Under the pieces are notes generated by a model, which saw only the letters and a list, made by a program, of their open reading frames with translations, made no database searches and was not told where the DNA came from. A stretch of DNA of 64,000 bases. It comes from UKL13-2 sp031431435. GTDB lineage: Bacteria; Pseudomonadota; Gammaproteobacteria; Burkholderiales; Usitatibacteraceae. Shown here in pieces: positions 9,001 through 15,883 of the stretch. How positions within the stretch are numbered: the stretch's first letter is position 1; the number at the start of each line of letters is the position of its first letter. Made by a program: the position numbers and the translations under genes. Where the stretch lies: positions 13,597-77,596 of the forward strand of contig JANPDI010000199.1 in the NCBI GenBank assembly GCA_031431435.1, read 5' to 3'.

Positions 9001-9296
9001 GCACCATGTCAAACGTCGATCTGGTCCAGGCGATGCGGACTCCCGGCAGTGTCGGCGGGCAGACAAAGTTCACCGAAATCGCCGGCAAGGTGCGCGTAAG
9101 CGATAGTATTGTGCGCTATGAGTCGATCCGGATGACGGGCGGTGTGCTGCTGGCCAATGGAAATATCAACGTCAGCTTCGGCAAAGGCGCCATTTCCGGC
9201 AGCGTGAATGCGGAAATCCGGTCAAAAGTCGTGCAGGATCGTGCCGCATTTGTCATCAGCGGTTCGGTTGCGCGTCCGGGCCTGAAGCGTAATTAA
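6012..9296 (+). CDS. Giant coiled-coil membrane protein with AsmA-like C-terminal domain
   Basis: 1094 residues in four parts. Residues 1-75 form a small helical, winged-helix-like domain (LPTKVLKAIDGKSSIAVLSDKV ... LKKDGYIKVF). Residues about 125-675 are an almost uninterrupted Ala/Glu/Arg/Lys heptad region rich in EARAKAE-type repeats, predicted as a long coiled coil. A single transmembrane helix follows at about 688-710 (WIVVGIFGLIAGGLLALHV). The last 380 residues resemble AsmA-family proteins (start PLNAVNSRMEKALSEWL, FPKPHVKIDQLALG, later the repeated beta strands and SGSVNAEIRSK). AsmA-like proteins bridge inner and outer membranes in lipid transport; here the coiled coil would be cytoplasmic and the AsmA part periplasmic. 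The combination is unusual and its role unknown. Confidence 0.8.
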   Translation: MDAKTVFTKTAKGVTQVNQKTQSLSRLPTKVLKAIDGKSSIAVLSDKVDLAIPALEKELAQLKKDGYIKVFEVRQEEPISAFGGDEDDFDFTAPAKMAAGLNQPVAAFGPSKYRTGLNDQVESATPKPVVDEAAQIAAQIAARKKQEEEASVAAAALAAAKHAAHEAQLAARARAEREAQIRARLEVEARARKDAEARAIEEAKRAEIAASQSRTALEQKIAEEAKKRSELAASHERLTQEQQAQGAAAQRALGEARAKAETEARAFAAARAKIEIETKALAEARAQAEVAAKRQEEELATAQRELRTQLKAEIEAKIRAEMDELLKSDIEESARPEVEAAIRAEARDEARRQLEEQLADERISLAKIESEARKGAEVDAKRMLAEQETRLRAEMESRLEEIVAEKAKVEIEARKMAEAQAEAASKSAAELVSRLKREEAARRIAEEEAQAQRQRDETERQRLETIARDEAVARARADAEARAAAAAAAAMSERLRVEAEARAQSEAAAEERRMAEELRSARLEKRAVEEAEARQKTEAEMQDKLMVEKQARIEAQAKALLEAEMREQAQRESNVELESARRGREEAEDKARRETKAREIASQAVARQVAEKEKLVELAEQRIAEEREGRERAEAKAYADERAEEAQRQAQVARLRELSEQAAQAKYEEVEVVDGKRQRPKHRKPAHVGRWIVVGIFGLIAGGLLALHVVPLNAVNSRMEKALSEWLHDDVSSAGLRLSLFPKPHVKIDQLALGKVLDAKAASGKVIMDITAIFGDKFVIESMELNDITISAEALPRALKWANAEGRGTSIEIGKIILRNVKIDVKGVALEVFDGEIVFNRKGEIIRGSARTRDGKWALDLSPDKTNPPVEGAPLPWVVDFSARNWTPPIGTQISLASLTAKGSWAGDDIIFTGVEAKLLEGSGKGDLRVNLRNGIVMQSEFILERIKTDELIGSFTRDISITGRAEASLAVAASAASVGALLDSPTINGTFVLREGTMSNVDLVQAMRTPGSVGGQTKFTEIAGKVRVSDSIVRYESIRMTGGVLLANGNINVSFGKGAISGSVNAEIRSKVVQDRAAFVISGSVARPGLKRN

Positions 9297-9430
9297 ACAA
9301 TTTCAATGTTGTTCTTAAATCAACCGGTCGTATCGCTATCCGGTTGGAATGTCGGCGCATTCGGCCTGTTTTGGCCGTGGTTTTCCACTGTGCCCATTGA
9401 ATTTACAGAATTCGCCCATAAAATAGATTG

Positions 9431-11287
9431 GTGAACAGCAGCCAATCCACCACAACCGCGCCAGGACTCGCTGCTGAGCCGCCTTCGACGGCAGCAAATG
9501 TACCGGCAACCGATTCCACCGCGGACAACAAGCGCAGCCTAAAAAAACTGGCGTCATTGTTGCGCTTCATTGCGCCGTATAAATGGCGCTTTGCCGTGGC
9601 AATGATGGCGCTTGCGACGGCCGCCTCAACCGTGCTGGTGATTGGTCAGGGCTTGAAGCACGTTATCGACCAGGGATTTTCTGCGCAGAATGCGGCCACC
9701 CTTGACGCCACCCTGTTTGCGCTGCTCGGCATGTTGCTGGTATTGGGCGCGTCAACCTACGTCCGTTATTATTTGATGACGTGGATCGGCCAGCGGTTTG
9801 TGGCGGATATACGGCGTGCGGTGTTTGATCATATCCTGACGCTCTCACCTAGCTTTTACGAAAAAACGCGTACCGGTGAGGTGATTTCGCGATTGACCAA
9901 CGACACCGCCGCCGTTGAAAACGTCGTGGGCGGTGTTTTTTCGTTTGCGCTGCGGAACTTGGTGCTGCTGATCGGCGGGTTGGTGATGATGTTTGTCACC
10001 AGCATCAAACTGTCGTTGCTGGTGGTGTGTGTGATCCCGCTGGCAATGGCGCCGATCGTCATATTGGGACGCAGGGTGCGCAAATTATCACGACAGGCGA
10101 CAGATCGTGTTGCCGACGCGAGTGCACATATCGACGAGACGCTGCACGAAGTCCGAACGGTACAAGCCTACGCACACGAACCGGTTGACCGCGAAGTATT
10201 TGGGCGGTTTGCCGAGGCGATCTTCCAGGTTGGCGCGACCAAGGCGCGTATCCAGGGCGCGCTGATTGCGGCGGTCATCGTGCTCGCCTTTGGCGCCATC
10301 GGCGTCATTTTGTGGGTTGGCGGTCGGGATGTTATCGCCGGTGCGATCACACCCGGCGCGTTGTCGGCATTTGTGTTTTACGCCATCATTGTGGCGAACG
10401 CCAGCGCCGCGGTCTCGGAAATGTATGGTGAGTTGATGCGCGCAGCCGGTTCATCGGAACGTCTGAGCGAGTTGCTCGAAACAAGGCCGGATGTCGCCAA
10501 CCCGGTCAATCCGGCGAGTTTCCCAGGCAGCGCTGCGAAGGCCGGACGCATTGTCATTGACCACCTGACGTTTCACTATCCGTCCCGCCCGGATGTCGCG
10601 GCAATTACTGATTTTTCCTGTGAAATCGAATCCGGTGAAGTCGTGGCGCTGGTGGGGCCGAGCGGTGCGGGTAAAACAACGGTGTTCCAATTATTGCTGC
10701 GGTTCTATGATCCCTCCGCGGGTCAGATACGAATTGACGGTGTCGATATCAAAGCGGCCACTTTGCGCGACGTTCGAACCCGCATCGCACTGGTCAGCCA
10801 GGATCCGGTTATTTTTGCCGCGAGTGTCGCTGATAATGTCCGTTACGGTCGTTTGGATGCGAGTGATGCCGACGTGCGTGCGGCATGCGAAGCCGCCTAC
10901 GCACTTGAATTTATTGCGGCGCTGCCAGATGGACTCGCGACCAATCTGGGTGAGCGCGGGGTAAAACTATCCGGCGGACAACGCCAGCGCATTGCCATTG
11001 CACGGGCGTTTCTGGCAGATCGATCGATTTTGCTGCTCGATGAAGCAACCTCTGCGCTGGATGCGGAGTCCGAGCGCATGGTGCAACTGGCCATGGAGCG
11101 TCTCATGGTTGGTCGCACCACACTGATCATTGCGCACCGTCTGGCAACCGTCAAATCCGCAAACCGGATCATTGTCATGGCGCGCGGGCAGATTGTCAGC
11201 ATTGGCACCCATGATTCCCTGGTCGCCGATGGCGGCCTTTATGCACGGCTCGCGGCGTTACAGTTTTCCAACGGTAGCGCGGGCTGA
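9431..11287 (+). CDS. MsbA-type ABC exporter (fused permease and ATPase)
   Basis: About 618 residues: an N-terminal type I exporter membrane domain with six helices (residues 50-340) and a C-terminal nucleotide-binding domain. Walker A is GPSGAGKTT, the signature LSGGQRQR, Walker B ILLLDEATSALD and the H-loop IIAHRLATV; the Q-loop ALVSQDPVIFAASVADNVRYG is intact, so it should be active as a homodimer. The family includes MsbA lipid A flippases and multidrug exporters; the level of similarity visible here does not decide between them. The start is GTG at 9431 (a TTG sits one codon earlier); the residue 1-45 tail is polar and variable. It follows the AsmA-like gene by 134 bp on the same strand, so both could belong to envelope lipid handling. 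Confidence 0.93.
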   Translation: MNSSQSTTTAPGLAAEPPSTAANVPATDSTADNKRSLKKLASLLRFIAPYKWRFAVAMMALATAASTVLVIGQGLKHVIDQGFSAQNAATLDATLFALLGMLLVLGASTYVRYYLMTWIGQRFVADIRRAVFDHILTLSPSFYEKTRTGEVISRLTNDTAAVENVVGGVFSFALRNLVLLIGGLVMMFVTSIKLSLLVVCVIPLAMAPIVILGRRVRKLSRQATDRVADASAHIDETLHEVRTVQAYAHEPVDREVFGRFAEAIFQVGATKARIQGALIAAVIVLAFGAIGVILWVGGRDVIAGAITPGALSAFVFYAIIVANASAAVSEMYGELMRAAGSSERLSELLETRPDVANPVNPASFPGSAAKAGRIVIDHLTFHYPSRPDVAAITDFSCEIESGEVVALVGPSGAGKTTVFQLLLRFYDPSAGQIRIDGVDIKAATLRDVRTRIALVSQDPVIFAASVADNVRYGRLDASDADVRAACEAAYALEFIAALPDGLATNLGERGVKLSGGQRQRIAIARAFLADRSILLLDEATSALDAESERMVQLAMERLMVGRTTLIIAHRLATVKSANRIIVMARGQIVSIGTHDSLVADGGLYARLAALQFSNGSAG

Positions 11288-11335
11288 AACACTTATATCC
11301 GAAACGCGGCAGTTTCGCTGTGTTGGTCGGCTAAA

Positions 11336-12163
11336 ATGAGACCTATGGCTGATGAAATTGCACCCCCAAACCCGACGGTTGTGACCAACAAGCCGGGCGT
11401 ATCACCAAAAATTACCGAGGCGCCGATCCTATGGCGACATCAGTGGAACGACCATTTGCTGTCGATCCGCATCAAACGTGACGCCGATTATCATTTTGTT
11501 TCCGGACAGTTTGCACGCATTGGTCTCGTTGAAGAGAGTGGTGAGCGTATCTGGCGCGCCTATTCAATTGTGTCCGGGCCGGATGAGGCGTTCCTTGAGT
11601 TTTTTCTGGTGGTTCTGCCCGGCGGGAAATTTTCAGCGCGTGTTGCAATGCTTGCTGTCGGACAGCCGTTGTTGCTCGAAAAGCCGGCGCAGGGATTCCT
11701 GACGCTAGACCGCTTTCGCGACGGCCATGACCTGTGGCTGATCGGCACCGGCACCGGGCTCGCCCCTTACATTTCGATGCTGCGGACGGCATCGACGTGG
11801 AGACGGTTTGAAAACATTGTGGTCGCGTTGTCAGTGCGCCAGGCGCGTGACCTCGCCTATATCGACGAAATTGAATTGCTGGCGGCGAATCACCAAAAGG
11901 ACGGGGCCAAACTACACTTTGTAAAGTCACTCACGCGTGACGATAACGTTGACGGTGCGCTGCATGGGCGCCTCACCACGCTGACCGAATCAGGCAGCCT
12001 CGAGCGAAGTGCCGGCCTTGTGTTTGATCCAGACCGGTCCCGCTTCATGCTTTGCGGAAATCCGGAAATGGTCGAGGCAATGCGGACGATTCTGAAAGCA
12101 CGCGGGTTCTTGATGAACCGGCGCATGACGCCGGGCCATATCATCGTCGAAAATTACTGGTAA
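11336..12163 (+). CDS. fpr: Ferredoxin-NADP(+) reductase
   Basis: Flavoprotein that moves electrons between NADPH and ferredoxin or flavodoxin in the cytoplasm. The FAD domain carries RAYSIVSGPDE (RxYS motif), the NADP domain GTGTGLAPYISML and CGNPEMVEAM, and the protein ends ENYW, an aromatic C-terminus like that of bacterial FNRs. The 275 residues include a non-conserved N-terminal extension of about 30 residues (ending near ITEAPILWRHQWND). ATG at 11336 or, three codons later, ATG at 11345 could start it; the second has a short GAG before it. It follows the ABC exporter by 48 bp. Confidence 0.93.
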   Translation: MRPMADEIAPPNPTVVTNKPGVSPKITEAPILWRHQWNDHLLSIRIKRDADYHFVSGQFARIGLVEESGERIWRAYSIVSGPDEAFLEFFLVVLPGGKFSARVAMLAVGQPLLLEKPAQGFLTLDRFRDGHDLWLIGTGTGLAPYISMLRTASTWRRFENIVVALSVRQARDLAYIDEIELLAANHQKDGAKLHFVKSLTRDDNVDGALHGRLTTLTESGSLERSAGLVFDPDRSRFMLCGNPEMVEAMRTILKARGFLMNRRMTPGHIIVENYW

Positions 12164-12327
12164 GGTCGTCCCCCACAACGCCGCGCGCCGACACGATGCA
12201 AATGATCGGGCGCTGTCGTTGGCTGTCGCATCGTGGCGACGGTTACGCGGACAATTCCAATTGTGTGGAACACAACAGCGCCATCTCGTGTTAGCGTTTG
12301 CACTGTTTTTCACAAAGGCTGCCCACT

Positions 12328-14625
12328 TTGAAAACCTGCGCCCCATTACTATTGTTGACCTTGGCCGTTGTGCCGCTGCTTTCCGCCTGCGCCGCACCAC
12401 CTGCCGATTTTGCCGCTGCACAGATTCAGCCGTCGGCAGACGCAACGGCGGCTGCGCGGGTAAATCCGGGACTGCGTGGAACACCCAGCCGCGCGGTGAC
12501 CGAATCTTTTTTTGGTGTTTCGGTCACCGATCACTATCGCCATTTGGAGCAGGTGACAAACTCTTACGTGGTTGGCTTCATGAAGGCGGAGAGTGCACAC
12601 GCACGCGCAACCCTTGATGCGATTCCCGGGCGGGCCGCAATGGAGGCGCGCATCAACGCGCTTTCGCAGGCCAACATCGCCATCTCAGGCGTGCAGGTCG
12701 GTGGCGACGACCGCAATCCGCGGGTGTTTTATTACAAGCTGTCACCCGGCGTAAATGCGCGCAAGCTGTATGTGCGTGACGGTTATCGTGGTGCCGAGCG
12801 TGTGGTTTTTGATCCCGTATCGATTTCCAAAGAAGGCCAACGTTTTGCGATCGACAGCTTTCGAATTGCCCCAAACGGACGGGTGGTGGTTGTCGCCGTC
12901 GCGGCTGGCGGCTCTGAAGACACGTCATTGCGTGTGCTTGAGGTTTCCCCAACCACCACGCGCGACACCGGGGTGGTGATCGACCGGATTGGTTTTGCCG
13001 ATGAGACCCGTTGGGCACCCGATAGCAAAAGTTTCTTTTACAACCGGCTTCCACCCGCCGGTGTGGGGGAGCCGCGCAATCAATACCTCAACAGTCGCGC
13101 CTTTCGTCATGTGCTGAGCCGTCCGCTGGCGCGGGACGAATTTCTGTTTGGCAACGGTTATGGCAACAACGCCAATGCGCTGACATTGGCCGACATTGAT
13201 ATTCCCAGTGTCATGATGAGCGTTGATGGCAAGACCTTGATTGGTCGTGTCGAGCATGGTGATGCGCGCGAAATCAGCATTTACACCGCAGAAGTCCGCA
13301 GCGGCGAAGACTTCAACGGCAATCTAAGCTGGCGGCGCATCATTGCGCCGGTGGATGAGGTGACGTCGTTTCAATTGCACAACAATGCCATCTATCTGTT
13401 GTCAAAGAAAAACGCACCGCGCTACAAACTGGTGCGAATGGGCATTGTCAGGGCCGGCTATGCCAACGCAACAACCATCGTCCCGCACGGCGACACCGTG
13501 ATTTCACAAATTGAAGTGGCACAGGATGGGTTATACATCCGCGAATTGTTTGCCGGTGTGGACCGCCTGCAGCGTTTGAATTTTTCGACCAGCTCGTTTT
13601 CGGGTGGCAAACTTGAATTCATCAAGCTGCCGTTTGATCTGGCCATCCGTCAGATCATCACCAGCCCCACCCGTTCAGGCGCGGTATTGCGCCTGGAGGC
13701 GTGGACCGAGGGGCCGAAGTATGTCACTGTTGAAGAGCGCAGCGGCAATATTGCCGACACCGGACTGCATCCAAAGCCGGCTGCTGACTTTTCGGACATC
13801 GTCGAATTGCGTTTGAATGCGACGGCGAACGACGGCGTCAAGATTCCGGTCTCACTGATTTACCGCAAATCAACCTCGTTGAACAGTTTTAATCCGACCC
13901 TGATCCGCGCCTACGGTGCCTACGGTATCGTGCAAACACCATCGTTCAACCCATCGTCGCTGGCATGGCTTGAACGCGGTGGCATTTTGGCAACCTGCCA
14001 TGTGCGTGGCGGCGGTGAGTTTGGCGAGGACTGGCATCGTGGCGGGCAGAAGTTAACCAAGCCCAACACGTGGCGCGATTTGATTGCATGTTCGGAGTAC
14101 CTGATCGAGCGTGGCTTTACCCGCAAGGAGCGATTGGGCATCCAGGGCGGCAGCGCGGGCGGCATCACGGTCGGACGCGCCCTTACCGAGCGTCCCGATC
14201 TCTTTGCCGCGGTTATCCCCAATGTCGGCGTACTCGACGCGTTACGGATGGAATTTACGCCAAACGGGCCGCCGAATATTCCGGAATTTGGCAGTGTCAA
14301 GACCGAGTCTGGATTCCGCGGCCTGTTGGCGATGAGCTCCCTGCATCAGGTGGTTGATGACACACGTTATCCCGCCGTCATGCTCATGCACGGCGTGAAT
14401 GATCCGCGCGTCGAGGTGTGGCACTCGACAAAGATGGCGGCACGGTTGCACGCGGCCACATCCAGGCTGCCCAATGCCAATCCAGTGCTGCTGCGACTCG
14501 ACTACGATGCCGGCCACGGTGTCGGCTCGACGCGCAACCAGCGTAATGCCGAGTTGGCTGATATTTATTCGTTTTTGCTCTGGCAATTCAACGAGCCGGG
14601 CTTTCAGCCTCTCCGCGCACAATGA
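12328..14625 (+). CDS. Prolyl oligopeptidase-family serine peptidase (S9A), lipoprotein
   Basis: Large serine peptidase of about 765 residues. The best start is TTG at 12328, nine bases after AAAGG, giving MKTCAPLLLLTLAVVPLLSAC, a lipoprotein signal with lipobox LSAC; a longer TTG start at 12298 is possible. A seven-bladed beta-propeller is expected over about residues 100-440, then the catalytic alpha/beta hydrolase domain: nucleophile Ser in QGGSAGG, Asp in GVNDPRVEVWH and His in DAGHGVGS. S9A enzymes cleave after proline in peptides too small for larger proteases. The lipid anchor suggests work in the periplasm or at the outer membrane. Its stop overlaps the next start (ATGA), so the two are translationally coupled. 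Confidence 0.93.
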   Translation: MKTCAPLLLLTLAVVPLLSACAAPPADFAAAQIQPSADATAAARVNPGLRGTPSRAVTESFFGVSVTDHYRHLEQVTNSYVVGFMKAESAHARATLDAIPGRAAMEARINALSQANIAISGVQVGGDDRNPRVFYYKLSPGVNARKLYVRDGYRGAERVVFDPVSISKEGQRFAIDSFRIAPNGRVVVVAVAAGGSEDTSLRVLEVSPTTTRDTGVVIDRIGFADETRWAPDSKSFFYNRLPPAGVGEPRNQYLNSRAFRHVLSRPLARDEFLFGNGYGNNANALTLADIDIPSVMMSVDGKTLIGRVEHGDAREISIYTAEVRSGEDFNGNLSWRRIIAPVDEVTSFQLHNNAIYLLSKKNAPRYKLVRMGIVRAGYANATTIVPHGDTVISQIEVAQDGLYIRELFAGVDRLQRLNFSTSSFSGGKLEFIKLPFDLAIRQIITSPTRSGAVLRLEAWTEGPKYVTVEERSGNIADTGLHPKPAADFSDIVELRLNATANDGVKIPVSLIYRKSTSLNSFNPTLIRAYGAYGIVQTPSFNPSSLAWLERGGILATCHVRGGGEFGEDWHRGGQKLTKPNTWRDLIACSEYLIERGFTRKERLGIQGGSAGGITVGRALTERPDLFAAVIPNVGVLDALRMEFTPNGPPNIPEFGSVKTESGFRGLLAMSSLHQVVDDTRYPAVMLMHGVNDPRVEVWHSTKMAARLHAATSRLPNANPVLLRLDYDAGHGVGSTRNQRNAELADIYSFLLWQFNEPGFQPLRAQ

Positions 14626-15845
14626 ACGCTGCTACGAATGCGGATCAACGCCTGCCGTACGAGGGCATTCGTGTCGTTGAATTTACCCATATGGTCATGG
14701 GCCCGACCTGCGGCATGATGTTGGCGGATCTTGGCGCGGAGGTGATCAAGGTTGAGCCGCTCAAGGGTGACAATACCCGCCGCATTCCCGGCTCGGGTGC
14801 GGGGTTTTTTGCGATGTTCAACCGCAATAAAAAAAGCCTGTCAATCAATGTCGATGATCCGCGCGGTCTTGAAGTGATACTCAAACTGGTTGCGACGGCG
14901 GACATCTTCAGTGAAAACTTCAAAGACGGCAACATGCAAAAACTCGGCCTCGACTACGCAACACTGTCGCGGCTGAATGAGCGCCTGATCTACGTTGCGC
15001 TGAAGGGATTCTTGCCGGGACCGTACGACCATCGTACGGCGTTGGATGAGGTGGTACAGATGATGGGTGGTCTCGCCTATATGACCGGGCCGGAGGGCCG
15101 CCCGTTACGTGCCGGTACTTCGGTGAATGACATTATGGGTGGCATGTTTGGCGCAATGGGTGCCATGGCGGCTTTGCATGCGCGCGAAAAAACCGGGCGT
15201 GGTCAGGAAGTGCAGAGTGCCCTGTTTGAGAATAATGTTTTTCTGATGGGCACCCACATGATGCAGTATGCGGTTACCGAACAGCCCGCCAGGCCGATGC
15301 CGAGTCGTATTTCAGCATGGGGCGTTTATGATGTGTTCACGGTTGCAAATGGCGAGCAGATATTTCTGGCGGTGGTGTCGAACACGCAGTGGCAGATTTT
15401 TTGTGACGTATTTGGTTTCACCGACTTTGCCGCAGATAAGCGGCTCACCACCAATGTTGACCGTGTCACGGCGCGCGAATGGTTGATGCCGGTTCTTTTC
15501 AGGCGCCTGGCAGATCGACACGCATCGGAAATCGCCGGGAAATTTGAATCCGCGGGGCTTCCGTTTGCGCCGATCACCAAACCGCACGAGTTGTTTGACG
15601 ATCCGCACTTGAACAAAAGCGGCGGACTCGCGGCGATCGGTGTTCCGCCCGACTGCAGTGGCGCCGGAAAACAAATCCAGACCAAAACGCCGCTGCTGCC
15701 ATTGACCCTCGATGGTGTGCGCCCGCCGATCCGCAGCGATCCACCGAAACTTGGCGAACACACCCACGCCATACTTGCCGGCCTCGGTTATACGCCAGCG
15801 GAAATCGAGGTGCTGCGCCAGGAAAACGTTATTGGCGCAGCCTGA
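14622..15845 (+). CDS. Class III CoA-transferase (CaiB/BaiF family)
   Basis: 407 residues, the usual length for this intertwined-dimer family that moves CoA between acyl groups. Conserved pieces are the opening GIRVVEFTHMVMGPTCGMMLADLGAEVIKVEP, FFAMFNRNKKSLSIN, and the catalytic Asp region AGTSVNDIMGGMFG, with the C-terminal FAPITKPHELFDDPH and LGEHT motifs. Substrate specificity (formyl, succinyl, carnitine or others) cannot be read. The ATG overlaps the S9 peptidase stop by ATGA, an odd functional pairing. A hairpin at 15851-15875 follows, shared with the convergent receptor gene. Confidence 0.93.
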   Translation: MNAATNADQRLPYEGIRVVEFTHMVMGPTCGMMLADLGAEVIKVEPLKGDNTRRIPGSGAGFFAMFNRNKKSLSINVDDPRGLEVILKLVATADIFSENFKDGNMQKLGLDYATLSRLNERLIYVALKGFLPGPYDHRTALDEVVQMMGGLAYMTGPEGRPLRAGTSVNDIMGGMFGAMGAMAALHAREKTGRGQEVQSALFENNVFLMGTHMMQYAVTEQPARPMPSRISAWGVYDVFTVANGEQIFLAVVSNTQWQIFCDVFGFTDFAADKRLTTNVDRVTAREWLMPVLFRRLADRHASEIAGKFESAGLPFAPITKPHELFDDPHLNKSGGLAAIGVPPDCSGAGKQIQTKTPLLPLTLDGVRPPIRSDPPKLGEHTHAILAGLGYTPAEIEVLRQENVIGAA

Positions 15846-15850
15846 CATTT

Positions 15851-15875
15851 ACGCCGCCCGGCCCAGCTGCGGCGT
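15851..15875. terminator. Hairpin between convergent genes
   Basis: ACGCCGC / GCGGCGT inverted repeat with an 11-base loop, between the stop of the CoA-transferase gene and the stop of the TonB receptor gene. It lacks a strong T-run, so it is a weak or factor-dependent terminator at best. Confidence 0.35.
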
Positions 15876-15883
15876 TGTGAAAG

